64,000 nt of DNA from Anthopleura xanthogrammica (Eukaryota > Cnidaria > Anthozoa > Actiniaria > Actiniidae), in NCBI GenBank assembly GCA_964019055.1, contig OZ025208.1, forward strand, positions 1,469,501 through 1,533,500, read 5' to 3'. Positions 45,669-57,380 of this stretch are shown one piece after another. The notes below the pieces were generated by a model that made no database searches, had not been told where the DNA came from, and saw nothing but the letters and a program-made list of their open reading frames with translations. How positions within the stretch are numbered: the stretch's first letter is position 1; the number at the start of each line of letters is the position of its first letter. Both the position numbers and the translations under genes were made by a program.

Positions 45669-46399
45669 GAGAGTTTATTATTTATTGTTAATTAGGTATA
45701 GGTGTCTGCAGCCAATCAAAACCTGTGAAAGGTTTCTTCTGAATTTTAAGTGAAAGCAGAATATTGACTTAAAGGAGTAATGATAGGGGTATTGTCCTTG
45801 ATAATTACTGTCACTTTTCTAATATGCCAACATGAAATGAGCAAGCACTGTTGTTATACAAGAGTATGAGCTGCCAAAAAGAGCTTGAAGTAATATTGAT
45901 TGATTGATAAACACCATCCTGATTTAAGATGTAGTCATGAAAATGTTATTTTCTAAGAGCTTTCATTTTCATACTAATTGCCTTGATGTTAGCTTAATGA
46001 TTTATTTTTGGACTTTTATTGAATGCATCAACACATTTTATTGCATTTAGTGGTATCATGAAAAATTTTCCTTTTTACTAATTAATGGCTATCTGTCAGT
46101 GGGAACATGAATAATTGCTGTGATAATACCTAATAATACATTTATGACAGATCCAGGGGAGGGGTATAAAGGTTCACCTTACTATCCAAATTCAGGACAT
46201 ATTCATTTTTGAGTTTTTATAATGTAACCACCACTTTGGATATGGATTTGAAAATATTCACACCAAATGCTGTATAATAATAAGGCTTCACTGGTAATTA
46301 AATCAATACAAAAACCAATATTTTGGCTGCAATAACAGACTCATGTTTTAGAATTACTTTTACTCAATTCCTGTTCAGGTTATTCTCATGATGTACTTC

Positions 46400-46590
46400 G
46401 GAGTGATTCCATTTAACCTGTCTAAAAAAACTGGACTGCCTTTTGAAATTCACTGCTTACACAATCAACATTACATAAATGTTTTAGTAGTCAAACTAAA
46501 GCAAATGGAAATGACATTATTGAATGATTTTCATCCCTTGTCAGACTGAGATTAATATCATAGTTGAATGGGTTGAATGGAATCACTCTG
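46400..46590. repeat. short inverted repeat
   Basis: GGAGTGATTCCATTTAAC at the left pairs with GTTGAATGGAATCACTC at the right. The interior does not fold further. Confidence 0.5.
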
Positions 46591-46741
46591 TTTTCCTTAT
46601 TGATTGATCATATAATGATAAGTAATTAAAAATATGGAAGCCTGCCAACAAACCCTCCTACCTGCCCAACCCCCACCCCACCACTTCCATACAATCAATA
46701 AAAATGTCAAAACAAGGGGGAGGGGTGAACTACACATACCA

Positions 46742-47092
46742 ATCATTACATTCGTTTGAGGCATGCTGCAAATGACTTGGGACTAAAAGTTATGACTGTT
46801 GGGAGAATCAATGATGCATTATGAGCATTGATAATATGATATGGGAATGAAAGAAAGTATTTGAACAGGTGGGAAAAATGATATCTGGATTAATTGAAAC
46901 ATAACAAACTGTCATGAATTGCTGATGAAGAGGAAGCAAGAACACTATCAGACTTGTTAAATCTTTGGTTATAAAATTCAATGTCTGCCATACACTGCCA
47001 CTAATGATTATAATTTATGGGTATTTATAATATCATGTCCCTATGAAAAATGTCCTGAACAAGTTTTGCTAGCATGCCTCAGACGAATGATC
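46742..47092. mobile_element. foldback-like element, about 30-bp ends
   Basis: ATCATTACATTCGTTTGAGG, CATGCTGCAAA at the left pairs with TTTTGCTAGCATGCCTCAGA, CGAATGAT at the right. The interior is unrelated. Confidence 0.6.
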
Positions 47093-47147
47093 CACATTCA
47101 CACACACTTGAGTCATCTGTTGTCCAGCATTTATTTTGAAAGATAAA

Positions 47148-47638
47148 GTTAAACCCAGTTGTAATTGACCAGAGCAATTAGAGTGATTTTACTTAAGTTC
47201 AATTCCGTATTTGGCAACAAGCATTGTACACGTCTAACATTGTACTTGTGTATGACATGCAATGATGTCAATGTAATGTTTCTTGGTGTGAAGTGACATG
47301 AAGTGACTATTCTCATTATGGCATTGCAAGCCTAGAACTGAAGAAAAAATCCACTCCCGACAAAATTAATGTCCTTGAAATTCTCTATTGTTGCCCTTAA
47401 AAAAGTTTTAAGTAAAATCACTCTGGAATACCTAACTAATACAAGTAACATAAAAAAAAATTGGATGTTTTGGCAAACTGTTCACCAAAATAATCGAAAT
47501 CTACATTCAAACTAAAATTGAAATACTTCCAACAACTTCATCGGATTGGACTATATTGTCTTTATATCCCTATGAATCATGACTTGTTAAAAATATAAGA
47601 AATATGGAGAAACATGGTCAATTACAACTGGGTTTAAC
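47148..47638. mobile_element. 491-bp foldback element with 24-bp perfect ends
   Basis: GTTAAACCCAGTTGTAATTG, ACCA at 47148-47171 is perfectly matched in reverse complement at 47615-47638. A second paired segment, AGAGTGATTTTACTTAA, lies further in on both sides. There is no frame inside. Confidence 0.8.
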
Positions 47639-47642
47639 TCAT

Positions 47643-47825
47643 ATGGGGGGGAGGGGTTGCAACACATAGGGGGAGGGGATAAGCGAAAAAGTGGGGGGAG
47701 GGGATAAGTGACATATGGGGGGGGGGGGTTGAAGCCTACTGGGGGGAGGGAAGTACTTGTATGGGGGGAGGGAAAGTGTCTTGGGGTAGGGGAGAGAGAA
47801 TCTACTTAGTACAGTGGGAGGGATT
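47643..47825. repeat. G-run-rich tract, G-quadruplex-prone
   Basis: At least ten runs of four or more G on the plus strand, spaced by 1-20 bases, including GGGGGGGAGGGG and a run of ten. The minus-strand Pro-rich frame across it is an artefact. Confidence 0.8.
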
Positions 47826-48104
47826 TTGTATGACTTTCTATGACTTATTATACTTTGAAATTTTCCAGGAGTCAGACAGACAGACACAGACAAGTGGGCA
47901 CTTAGGAACTTTTTGGTAAGTTGCCAAAATAGGCTTAGAAATTTTTTTCCCTTGGTTATTTTTTCTCTTGTAAGTTGTTTAGTGTTGTTTGTTGTTTGAA
48001 ATAAATTTTTTATTTTTGGACTTGTGGTTTTCCTGTGTTTTTTAATGAATTCCATCTTTACCCTCTCCACGCCCTTTTTCGAATTCCAAAAAAAATACCT
48101 CCCC

Positions 48105-48510
48105 GAGGTCCTACCAGCACCAAGTCTCACTACCCCGGTAGACCAGGACCAGGCAGTACTTACTGTCCTGACAAGAGTCATCTTATGAAACCACAACCAG
48201 GTGGCTGCTCTGATGGTGAACACTGTCAATAGGGATATCAGACTCTGAACCCCCTACAGACTCATGAGATTACCTCGATGGCAAAGCCAGCCTTGGTCCT
48301 GTGAGGATCAGTGCAAATAGGAGACTTAAATAAAATAACCACACCCCAATACCCATAGGTTTTACTGCACAACAGTGATGTATATCTTAGGGTGGTATGA
48401 TCAATAGACTTCAGACAGTATTCAGATATCCATAAAGCATGTGTGATTATCAAGCATGGTTTGCGAAGACTAAAATAACGAAGTTTCTAGGCTACTAAAC
48501 TTTGGAAAAA
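48105..48510. repeat. large inverted duplication 2, left arm
   Basis: Pairs in reverse complement with 50595-51000. Anchors: GAGGTCCTACCAGCACCAA, GGTGGCTGCTCTGATGGTGA, AGGGTGGTATGATCAATAGA, CTTC, ATCCATAAAG and GAAGACTA..TTTCTAGG. The region is GC-richer than its surroundings. Frames in both copies share HHQSSHL (read on minus here) but contain stops, so it may be a decayed exon or an unknown dispersed repeat. Confidence 0.75.
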
Positions 48511-50594
48511 TGAGATGGTCTATCCCGAAAAGGAAACTACCAACATGTAATTTAATAGAAAAAACTAAGCCGAAGTCCTTATGAATGAATGAAAGTTTAT
48601 GTATAATGACCTAAGAATGGACTAAGTCTTTAATTAATTCATTAGATAAATAATTAATTCAGTATCTCCTAAGGGATTGGGCCTATAATTTATTCAGTAT
48701 CTCCTAGGGGATTGGGCCTATAATTTATTCAGTATCTCCTAGGTTACCAGAGCTATAATTAATTCAGTATCTCCTAGGTTACCAGACCTATGATTATTAA
48801 TTCAGTTGAATTGATTGATTTAGTTTATACTGTGCCTTTTGCAGCCGACAGTCATGAGCTATTTGGAGAAATCCCAAAATATAACTGTTGGCTAAAAAAG
48901 GCCTAGTCCTACAATTTGTTCATTGATGTCTAAATATTAAAGGGACTTGTTCAATGAATTTAAAACTTATTCTAACTGAGTAGATTTCATATCAGGCAAA
49001 AATATATGGGATTACGAGAGTTAGGTGCAATGAAATAAAGGGCAACTGTCTCAATTTTTGGACAAATCTCATCACAAAATGATGATGGTCATACAGAATC
49101 TACTCAATCAAATTCGTACTAATGGAAACCGAGCTGTTAATGGCTGTTATATTTTCTTCAAGACAAAAAAATTAGTTTATCTTAATTTGCTAAAGAAAAG
49201 AGCCTCCGGTTTATTCCTAGTTAACTGTTTCACATGTTTGATATGAACTCTGCATCTTTTTCTTATATTTTTATCTTGTGTTTATTTCCTAAGATCAGTT
49301 TTTTTCACCAGCAAGAGAACTTCATGATAGAAGTAAATTGGCAAATCATGAATAGTGAAAGATGAACATTTGCACTGTCAATATTTGAATTTCCAAATCA
49401 GGAGCAACTAACATGTATCACAATGTAAAACAAGCTTTCAGTTTTCTGCCAATGTTTAAATTATCAAGTAATTGGTTTCAAAATGTTTAATATTTGGACA
49501 GTTTGTGCATATAATACAAGTGCTTTGGACAAAATAATTCATAGTAAAACAACTCTTGGTTTTACTTCAATGTTATGATATTTCATTTTCTTCAAGTTTA
49601 ATAGTTTCTTGAATGTGAGGTATGGTGTTTCTATGCCATTCTTTGATGGCTCACCTAGTTGTCCTCTATTCATTCATTTTTCATTCACATTTGCCTTGTT
49701 TGGCTTGTATGTATTTGTCTGCACATTTCTTTGTTATATTTCTGCACAGCTAATTTTGGGTGTTTCCCCATCATATATTTGGAAAAATATGGTAAGAAAT
49801 ACAGAAATACTGAAATTTAGTCAGACTTTGTTGGTATGACATATCAAAAATAATATTAATTTAAAATTTTTTGGATTTGACAAAATGATACGTCTTGAAA
49901 TTTAGGCAGAGTTTATGGGTATGATGTATCAAAACTGATTTTGTTTGATTTGACATAGTGATACTTGTTTTGTAGTTGCTTTGGTTGATTTTAAATTGAT
50001 TTTTGAGAGCATATTTACCTTTTAAATGTGTAAACTTAAAATGGAAATGTTTTAGTCCCATTTCCCAAAAAATAATTTCATTGAAGCTGAAATATTTTCT
50101 AATTCATTTTCAGATGATGGTTTGTATTTCAAATGATTTGACAGTGCTAATTTTTTTATATTTGAACTAATTCGGTTGATTCCAATTGTGTATTGAAATG
50201 ATAACAGGTTTTGTTAAGACCTCAGTTTCATGAGGAAAAAAAACCAAGGAATTCACAAGAAAAGTTTATTTCTGTCATGTGTTACTTAGACTGTTATTGG
50301 TTTGTTGATTTTTCTTGTTTGAGAATAGTTCTCTTTTACATTCAAGCATTTTATCTTGAATTGGGTTCTGTATTTCTTGCTTTTCATTTGATCATGATAA
50401 AATTGATATAGCATTTTTCATCTCTTTCAGTTTGCTTTAATTTGATTTTTTCATTTGATTATTTTATTTAAAAAGATCATAGAGAATGTTTAACATTTTG
50501 AAGAAACTGAGGTCTCGTCTTGCTGGTGAAAAAAACTTATTAAATTACAATCCTATGATAGAACCTTGTATATCAGTCTAGCCAAACATCATTG
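48511..50594. other. spacer of inverted duplication 2
   Basis: AT-rich DNA with a 35-bp minisatellite (48646-48790). Frames of 62-76 codons at 49058-49839 are hydrophobic and not recognisable. Confidence 0.4.
48646..48790. repeat. 35-bp minisatellite, 4 units
   Basis: The unit is ATAATTTATTCAGTATCTCC plus TAGGGGATTGGGCCT. The last two units carry TAGGTTACCAG instead. Confidence 0.88.
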
Positions 50595-51000
50595 AATGCA
50601 AGATTAGATCACCTAGAAATGATTCAACTCCTAGTCTTCCCAGCTTGATGATCTACTTTATGGAAGTCTGAATGGTTTCTTATGCAAGTCTATTGAACAC
50701 ACCACCCTAATGTTATCACTGCTGTACACACCCATGAATAGTGAGGTATGATTATCTCTGCTCCTACTTACACTAACCTTCACAGTGACTGGCATTCATG
50801 CCACCGGCGCAATCCCACGAAATCTGCAGAGGACCATCCTCTGGTATCCTTACCGACAACCTTCACCACCAGAGCAGTCATCTGATCATGGCCTCAAGGT
50901 TAGACTCTGCCAAGAGCAGCAATATTGTACCGCCATTATTGGTTTCCTGGCCTTGTGGGGCAGCTTCTGTTTGGTGCTGGCAGGACCTCGTGAGAGGTAT
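50595..51000. repeat. large inverted duplication 2, right arm, with GC-richer coding-like core
   Basis: Reverse complement of 48105-48510. On plus, a pyrimidine-rich acceptor CTTCACAG lies at about 50780-50787, and two overlapping frames of 80-82 codons cross 50785-51040. The one that matches the left arm best reads ILTDNLHHQSSHL and, near the end, WCWQDLVR. The left arm has stops in that frame. No family is recognised. Confidence 0.72.
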
Positions 51001-51041
51001 CAAGTGTATTTCATTTTTCTGGTGTACAAATAATACATGAT

Positions 51042-51345
51042 AATAATATTAGATATAGGAGAGTGTGACTAACTAGTGGAGGGTTCTCAGTAAAGTTTAA
51101 AACATAACTTAAAATGACCAGCCAGTTGAAATATAGACAATAGAATTGTGTGAAAAGATAGACATTGAAATGGAGCAGCACCGATACTACTGTTCATTGT
51201 TTTTGATTGTTTTTTTCTTTACTGAGAACCCACTTACTAGCTGCTATGGAAAACCTTATTTTTTTCCTTCCTTGATTAGGAATATTCAAAATGTTAAAGC
51301 TGTTTCAGTTTTGGGTATGTACACACTCTCCTGTATCTAATATTA
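51042..51345. mobile_element. foldback element
   Basis: TAATATTAGATATAGGAGAG, TGTG at the left pairs with CACACTCTCCTGTATCTAAT, ATTA at the right. Inner parts pair again (GGGTTCTCAGTAAAG with CTTTACTGAGAACCC), leaving a bulged stem. Confidence 0.78.
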
Positions 51346-51346
51346 G

Positions 51347-51667
51347 TGGCTAGAGGACTGGCAGGGATGGTTATCTACTGTATAACTAGACCTGCATGGG
51401 TGATCAGCTATTTCATTATTCTATGAAGCTGTAATTTGTTAACTTTTGTTGTTGTTGTTCCCTCCTAGTCTTTTGTTTTTTCTCTTATGCCTCAATCATG
51501 AAGTCTGATATTATAAAATGAAAGGCATATAAGCTTATCTTAAAATCTTAATGAGGAATTCTAATGAAAGCAAAACCAAAATTTAGAACATTTTAGATGT
51601 GAATAGCTATCAGAGCCACAATTATTTGGTTGAACTATGAGATTTGTTTTGCCAGTCCTCTAGCTAG
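51347..51667. repeat. inverted repeat with short ends
   Basis: TGGCTAGAGGACTGGC abuts the previous foldback element and pairs with GCCAGTCCTCTAGCTA at 51651-51666. The interior is unrelated. Confidence 0.55.
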
Positions 51668-51683
51668 GAAAATATCTTTTAAT

Positions 51684-51918
51684 TGCCCTATTTCATAATG
51701 ACGTCACATGTTAACAACATATTGTTTGTTTGAGTAAATCAGTGATGAATCTTTTATAAAATTTGGTAAAAACATTTTTGAAATTGCTTTTTTTTTCAAA
51801 ATGGAATTTTTTTAAAGTTGAATCATTTCAATTTTTTATTTTGTTGATGTATTTGGTACCATTTCATATTGAAATAGCAGTTTGTTTTGGTTGGTGATGT
51901 CATTACGAAATAGGGTCA
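51684..51918. mobile_element. foldback-like element
   Basis: GCCCTATTTCATAATGACGT, CAC at the left pairs with GATGTCATTACGAAATAGGG, T at the right. The AT-rich interior is without a frame. Confidence 0.6.
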
Positions 51919-52429
51919 CAATATTCATTTCTATTATTTATTTTTTTCTCACAATTTTTCTTTCCTCTCTCTCTTTCTTTTCTTACTTCTTTCTTTCTTT
52001 CTGTTTTTTTTTTCTTTACCAGGGCTCAAAATATAAAAATCTTAGCCACACTTATTTTTGGTGAGAAGTAAATTTTGAGAAATGATTTTCATCTGTCAGT
52101 ATTAATAAGATTTGGTTTGCATGTGCAGACTGCTATCTTGAGCCCTGATATTTTTTTTTGTTTTGAAAAATAATAGCCTGATAATCTTTTTGAAATTTCA
52201 GGTATCCTTTCTTCTGGTTGTTATTTTAGACTATGCTTCTTCTTTTCTTCTTGTTATATTGCTGTGCACAAGACAGGTTTGTGTTTTCTGAAAGTAATAG
52301 ATAAACAATTATAAATTACTTGTTGTAAAGGCAGAAGCAGTGAATTAAATATTTCTAGTATTATGACAAATGATAGGCCATGACAGGTTGTCACTATCAG
52401 TGAAATATCAGTCAGTGATTGGTGAAGTG
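51919..52429. other. no gene seen
   Basis: Pyrimidine-rich DNA near 51960-52020, then AT-rich sequence. A small inverted pair AGGGCTCAA / TTGAGCCCT lies at about 52021 and 52137. Confidence 0.4.
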
Positions 52430-54235
52430 TTATTCAATACATGGCTAGGTGTCAGTTGATGGATGGCAAAGTATCAGTCAGGTTGATAAGGTGTCAGTCA
52501 ATGGTTGATACGGTGTCAGTCAGTGGTTGATACGGTGTGAGACAGTGGTTGATAACGTGCCAGTTCGTGGTTGATGATGTGTCAGTCAATGGTTGGTGAG
52601 GTGTCAGTCAGTGGTTGGTGAGGTGTCAGTCACTAATTGACCAGGTGTCAGTCAGTGGTTGGTGAGGTGTCAATCAGTGGTTGGTGAGGTGTCAGTCAGT
52701 GGTTGATGATGTGTCAATCAGTGGTTGGTGATGTGTCAATCAGTGGTTGGTGAGGTGTCAGTCAGTGGTTGGTGAGGTATGAGTCAGTGGTTGGTCAGGT
52801 GTCAGTCAGTGGTTGGTCAGGTGTCAATCAGTGGTTGGTGATGTGTCAATCAGTGGTTGGTGAGGTGTCAGTCAGTGGTTGGTGAGGTATGAGTCAATGG
52901 TTGGTCAGGTGTCAGTCAGTGGTTGGTCAGGTGTCAATCAGTGGTTGGTGATGTGTCAATCAGTGGTTGGTGAGGTGTCAGTCAGTGGTTGGTGAGGTAT
53001 GAGTCAGTGGTTGGTGAGGTGTCAGTCAGTGGTTGGTGAGGTGTCAGTCAGTGGTTGGTGAGGTGTCAGTCAGTGGTTGGTGAGGTGTCAGTCAGTGGTT
53101 GGTGAGGTGTCAGTCAGTGGTTGGTCAGGTGTCAGTCAGTGGTTGGTCAGGTGTCAGTCAGTGGTTGGTCAGGTGTCAGTCAGTGGTTGGTCAGGTGTCA
53201 GTCAGTGGTTGGTCAGGGGTCAGTCAGTGGTTGGTCAGGTGTCAGTCAGTGGTTGGTCAGGTGTCAGTCAGTGGTTGGTCAGGTGTCAGTCAGTGGTTGG
53301 TCAGGTGTCAGTCAGTGGTTGGTCAGGTGTCAGTCAGTGGTTGGTCAGGTGTCAGTCAGTGGTTGGTCAGGTGTCAGTCAGTGGTTGGTCAGGTGTCAGT
53401 CAGTGGTTGGTCAGGTGTCAGTCAGTGGTTGGTCAGGTGTCAGTCAGTGGTTGGTAAGGTGTCAGTCAGTGGTTGGTAAGGTATCAGTCAGTGGTTGGTA
53501 AGGTGTCAGTCAGTGGTTGGTAAGGTATCAGTCAGTGGTTGGTAAGGTATCAGTCAGTGGTTGGTTAGGTATCAGTCAGTGGTTGGTAAGGTGTCAGTCA
53601 GTGGTTGATAAGGTGTCAGTCAGTGGTTGGTAAGGTGTCAGTCAGTGGTTGATAAGGTGTCAGTCAGTGGTTGGTAAGGTGTCAGTCAGTGGTTGATAAG
53701 GTGTCAGTCAGTGGTTGGTAAGGTGTCAGTCAGTGGTTGATAAGGTGTCAGTCAGTGGTTGGTCAGGTGTCAGTCAGTGGTTGGTAAGGTGTCAGTCAGT
53801 GGTTGGTAAGGTATCAGTCAGTGGTTGGTAAGGTGTCAGTCAGTGGTTGGTAAGGTATCAGTCAGTGGTTGGTAAGGTATCAGTCAGTGGTTGGTTAGGT
53901 ATCAGTCAGTGGTTGGTAAGGTGTCAGTCAGTGGTTGATAAGGTGTCAGTCAGTGGTTGGTAAGGTGTCAGTCAGTGGTTGATAAGGTGTCAGTCAGTGG
54001 TTGGTAAGGTGTCAGTCAGTGGTTGATAAGGTGTCAGTCAGTGGTTGGTAAGGTGTCAGTCAGTGGTTGGTAAGGTGTCAGTCAGAGGTTAGTAAGGTGT
54101 CAGTCAATGGTTGATGAGGTGTCAGTTGACGGATGGCAAAGTGTTATTCAGTAGTTGGCTAGTAGTCAGTGGGTGACGCGGTTGCAGTCTGTGGTTTTAG
54201 AGCTGTCAGTCAGTGACTGGGGAAGTGTCAGTCAC
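52430..54235. repeat. 22-bp minisatellite, about 80 units
   Basis: The unit is GGTGTCAGTCAGTGGTTGGT plus GA, CA, AA or TA. Variants are clustered: mixed and degenerate from 52430, a pure TCAG block at 53110-53440, then a TAAG block with alternating GGTTGG and GGTTGATA units (44-bp period). A block of about 320 bp starting near 53449 recurs near 53775. Three open frames of 126 codons are by-products of 66-bp periodicity. Confidence 0.95.
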
Positions 54236-54248
54236 AGGTCATGTGTTG

Positions 54249-54473
54249 TTAAAGTGCCTATAACTTCTAACTCAATATTTTCAGTATTGATTCTACATGG
54301 ATGCATTTAATAATTCCCCCAGATACATCACAACATTAACATATTGGAAGTATAAACCTTAATATCTCCAAGATGCATTGCTCAAATGTTATAGAAATAT
54401 TTTGCCATTCAACTATTTACTTCATGCAGAATCAATACTGAAAATATTGAATTAGGGTTTTAATGCCTTAATA
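54249..54473. mobile_element. foldback element, about 45-bp arms
   Basis: The left arm includes AACTCAATATTTTCAGTATT, GATTCT. The right arm has the reverse complement AGAATCAATACTGAAAATAT, TGAATT, and ends with TTTTAATGCCTTA. Confidence 0.8.
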
Positions 54474-54623
54474 ATACAACTCCATAAAATACTTGTTTCT
54501 GACTGCTGATTGCTTGTAGATTTTTTCTTGATACATTTGCAATTAATTAATTCCACACATCTGATAATTCTATACTTTTGGAAGCATACTTTTTACTTCT
54601 ATTTTATGTAGATGTATTATTAA

Positions 54624-54774
54624 AAGGAAATACCATATTTGTTCTCAAAGAATTAATGAAACATACCACTCGTATCTTATGAAAGTGGTTTAATACCACT
54701 CATGATATGCACTTGTACTATTAACATATCAAATGGTATTTTTTATTAATTCTTTCTGAATGGCCATATTTCCT
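54624..54774. mobile_element. foldback element related to 35080-35158
   Basis: AGGAAATACCATAT and AAAGAATTAATGAAACATAC at the left pair with AATTCTTT and ATATTTCCT at the right. The left half is shared with the copy at 35080. Confidence 0.68.
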
Positions 54775-56259
54775 AAATAAAAATATCATAGTAAAGCTAG
54801 TATTAATCAGGAAACCTACCTTCCTGTCAGTTTGCACTGCCATTGTTTGTCTTTGTTATTCTAGTCAAATTCAGCTGGTTTCGAGATCAGCTTTGCTTGA
54901 ATTCTGTTAAGTCTTGCAAGCTGTTGTAGTAAAGCAAATGTTGGTTAGAGAAAATACCTTTTTCATGCAATCACAACAAAGGCAGTAGGGGTATTTGGAA
55001 CCCAGGGTACTCATGTTATCTAGCTTTAGAACCACATGCATGTTAATCGGCAGTGGCAGGCAGTCAAACGTAAGTTATATGATTTAGAAAGTTGTGTATT
55101 TTCTACATCCTAGTACAGTAAATGCCACAACAGTGTGGCCCAAACATTTGTTAGGTGCAATGAGTGAGTGCAGGTTTCCCTGGAACTGTCCAATCACTCA
55201 CTTTTAGAACCATTTAAAAAGCATGTTACAGAATATTCAGGCATTAAAACAGACCAAAAATCTAGGTTTGGGTTGAGGTATAGAAGTTAAATAGAGCTGC
55301 GTGTCGGTTCTAAAAATAGCCCGTTCAATAGATGCATGACTCAGACAAATAGAATGATACTTAAAAGAACTCGGAGAAACACACATCTTATTTCATTTTG
55401 TTTTATAAAACATTGCGTATTTTAAAAAAAGTTGTCAATGAAAACCAAATGGTAGAAATAGGAGATGAGAAAATGTTTTTCTGAGCTTTGTTTGTCTGAG
55501 TTGTGACATCACAGACATTGCTGCATAAAGTCAACAAAACTGAGGCGCATTCCATAAATACAGTGTAATAAGTAGTGTAGAGATTTTTTCTAGCATGTTA
55601 TGATATTCGTGAATCGTGAATGCTTAAAATTAACTTTTGTGAACCATGATTGTTCCTTTTTAATTATAATTGTGAACTGTGCAGAGATCCCCCTTACTGC
55701 CCTTGTTAAAAGCAAGTGAAGATAATGGAGGATTATGCAAATGTATACATTTAATAATCTGATGACCTTACCTGTCTGTCTGTCAGAAGTGCCCTTTTTT
55801 GTCTGTGATTTCCTTGTTAAATCCAGCTGGCTTGCTAGACAAGCTGTTGAATGAATAAATTAAAGTATGTGAGACTATATCCAATCAGAATGCTGTGACA
55901 CTACTAGGGATTGACTGTATAGTGGAGGGTATTTTCCAGTCGCATCAGTTCCTTCTATTTTTTAGGATCAAGATTTGTGGAAAATTGAAGGGGGTTTACT
56001 TCACACTATTTTGTCAGTTCACCATACCAGTGCCTAGGGTCTTGCTGATATTATGTTCTCACCCAAATCACAAATAGATTTGCAACTTTCAAGGTACAAT
56101 AATTCTTTTCAAGAGCTTTTCAAGTTCAAACTAAATTTCAAGATCTTTTATAGAGCTTGAACAAACCCTGGAGGCAGAAACTATTGACTGACTACTGATT
56201 GCCCTAATTATTATTACAGATACATACCTAATGATCATAGCACATCCACTAATCTGGTC
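54775..56259. other. no gene recognised
   Basis: AT-rich to mixed DNA with no repeat of note. A 60-codon frame at 55895-56077 has no recognisable features. Confidence 0.4.
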
Positions 56260-56432
56260 CTGCAAGGCTACAGTACATATCATCAGGTAGATCAAATGAC
56301 ATAGATTGTCACGACAGTCTCGAAGTAAACCATGTAAAGCTACAGTACATATCATCTGGTAGATCAAATGACATAGATTGTCACGACAGTCTCGAAGTAA
56401 ACCATGTAAAGCTACAGTACATATCTTCTGGT
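56260..56432. repeat. 72-bp tandem repeat, about 2.4 units
   Basis: The unit begins GCTACAGTACATATCATC and continues GGTAGATCAAATGACATAGA, TTGTCACGACAGTCTCGAAG, TAAACCATGTAAA. Confidence 0.9.
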
Positions 56433-56479
56433 AGATATCTGTAGGACATCATGGGTAAAATGACATAGAATGTTACCAT

Positions 56480-57380
56480 AGTCTCTTGTTATATTCTGGT
56501 TTAAGCCATAATAACATTGGGGTAATTCTGCATTGTTTCCATTATTTCATAAATGTTTTTTGTTTTTGCAGGTTGGTTTCTTTTCCAGCAGAAACTGATC
56601 TGTTAATCAGTATATTGATTATTTCTTTGTTGCCATTATTTCATATTTCTCTGTTGTCATCTCCTTGTTTTGATAGACACCGTTCGTTATCAAGCCGTCC
56701 AATGACATACTGGTGTCTTGTTTGTTAACATGTCTATTCTCTTGTTTCAGGTTTGTATCAAGTGCTATTTTGTTTCTTCTCATCTTGTATCACAATCAGT
56801 TTCAGGTACAATGATATGCACTTGTAGTTCATTTCCACATATCATGCCATGGGTTATGCCATGAAGTATTTCCAGTGGATAATAATTCCCACTGCAAAGG
56901 AAAAACAATCATTAATGATAAATTATTGATATTGCAATGATGAACAAAACCTGCTATGGGGGTGGGGGAGGGTGGAGTTTGGTACAAGAAATGTGTACAA
57001 CTATTGTACTTGAAACATTTTTCGAACTAAAAATTAAAAAGTGTTTAAAACATGTATCAGTTAGCTAATGATATGTGTTTCAAGAAGAAAGAAAGAGAAG
57101 TAGAACCCTAAAGACGATAAACCAGGAGTGAGAAATGCGGTAAAAATAAAATAATTCTTACCAGTAATGACTGTTGTATGTTCTTTACTATTTTAGGATG
57201 AATGGTACTTCAATAAAAGCTGGTTTTACTGTAATATTCAGCTTGAAATATAGAAGACATTTTGCAAACCAAGAAGCGTGGTCCTCGACGTGTGAATATG
57301 CAAATACGAGCAGGACCGAGATACGCTGGGAACTGGGCGACACCCGCGAGTATCCGCGGGAAGATTTCTTTTGTTTTCAA
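56480..57380 (-). repeat. large inverted duplication 3, left arm (about 0.9 kb)
   Basis: Pairs with 61385-62290. Anchors on plus: GGTAATTCTGCATTGTTTCC, AAACTGATCTGTTAATCAGT, TCTCCTTGTTTTGATAGA, CTTGTTTCAGGTTTGTATCA, ATGAACAAAACCTGCTATGG, CCTAAAATAGTAAAG (on minus) and CCCGCGGATACTC (on minus). The arms differ by many substitutions and small gaps. Read on minus there is a donor (57161-57160, TG|GTAAGA) and an acceptor (CCTTTGCAG, AG at 56893-56892), 270 bp apart, at the same places as in the right arm. Confidence 0.88.

Larger units (their letters stand above)
44479..47147. other. no gene seen; small repeats inside
   Basis: AT-rich DNA without protein-like frames. It contains a 26-bp minisatellite and two foldback-like structures listed separately. 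Confidence 0.45.

Noticed and set aside
47639..48229. 196-codon minus frame rich in Pro
   Set aside because: Half of it is the complement of the G-run tract; the rest is the left arm of inverted duplication 2, where the matching copy has stops.
53077..53501. Three overlapping 126-codon frames (WSGVSQWLVRCQSVVGQVSVSG)
   Set aside because: 22-bp minisatellite; all three frames give the same peptide shifted, which is diagnostic of a tandem array and not of a gene.
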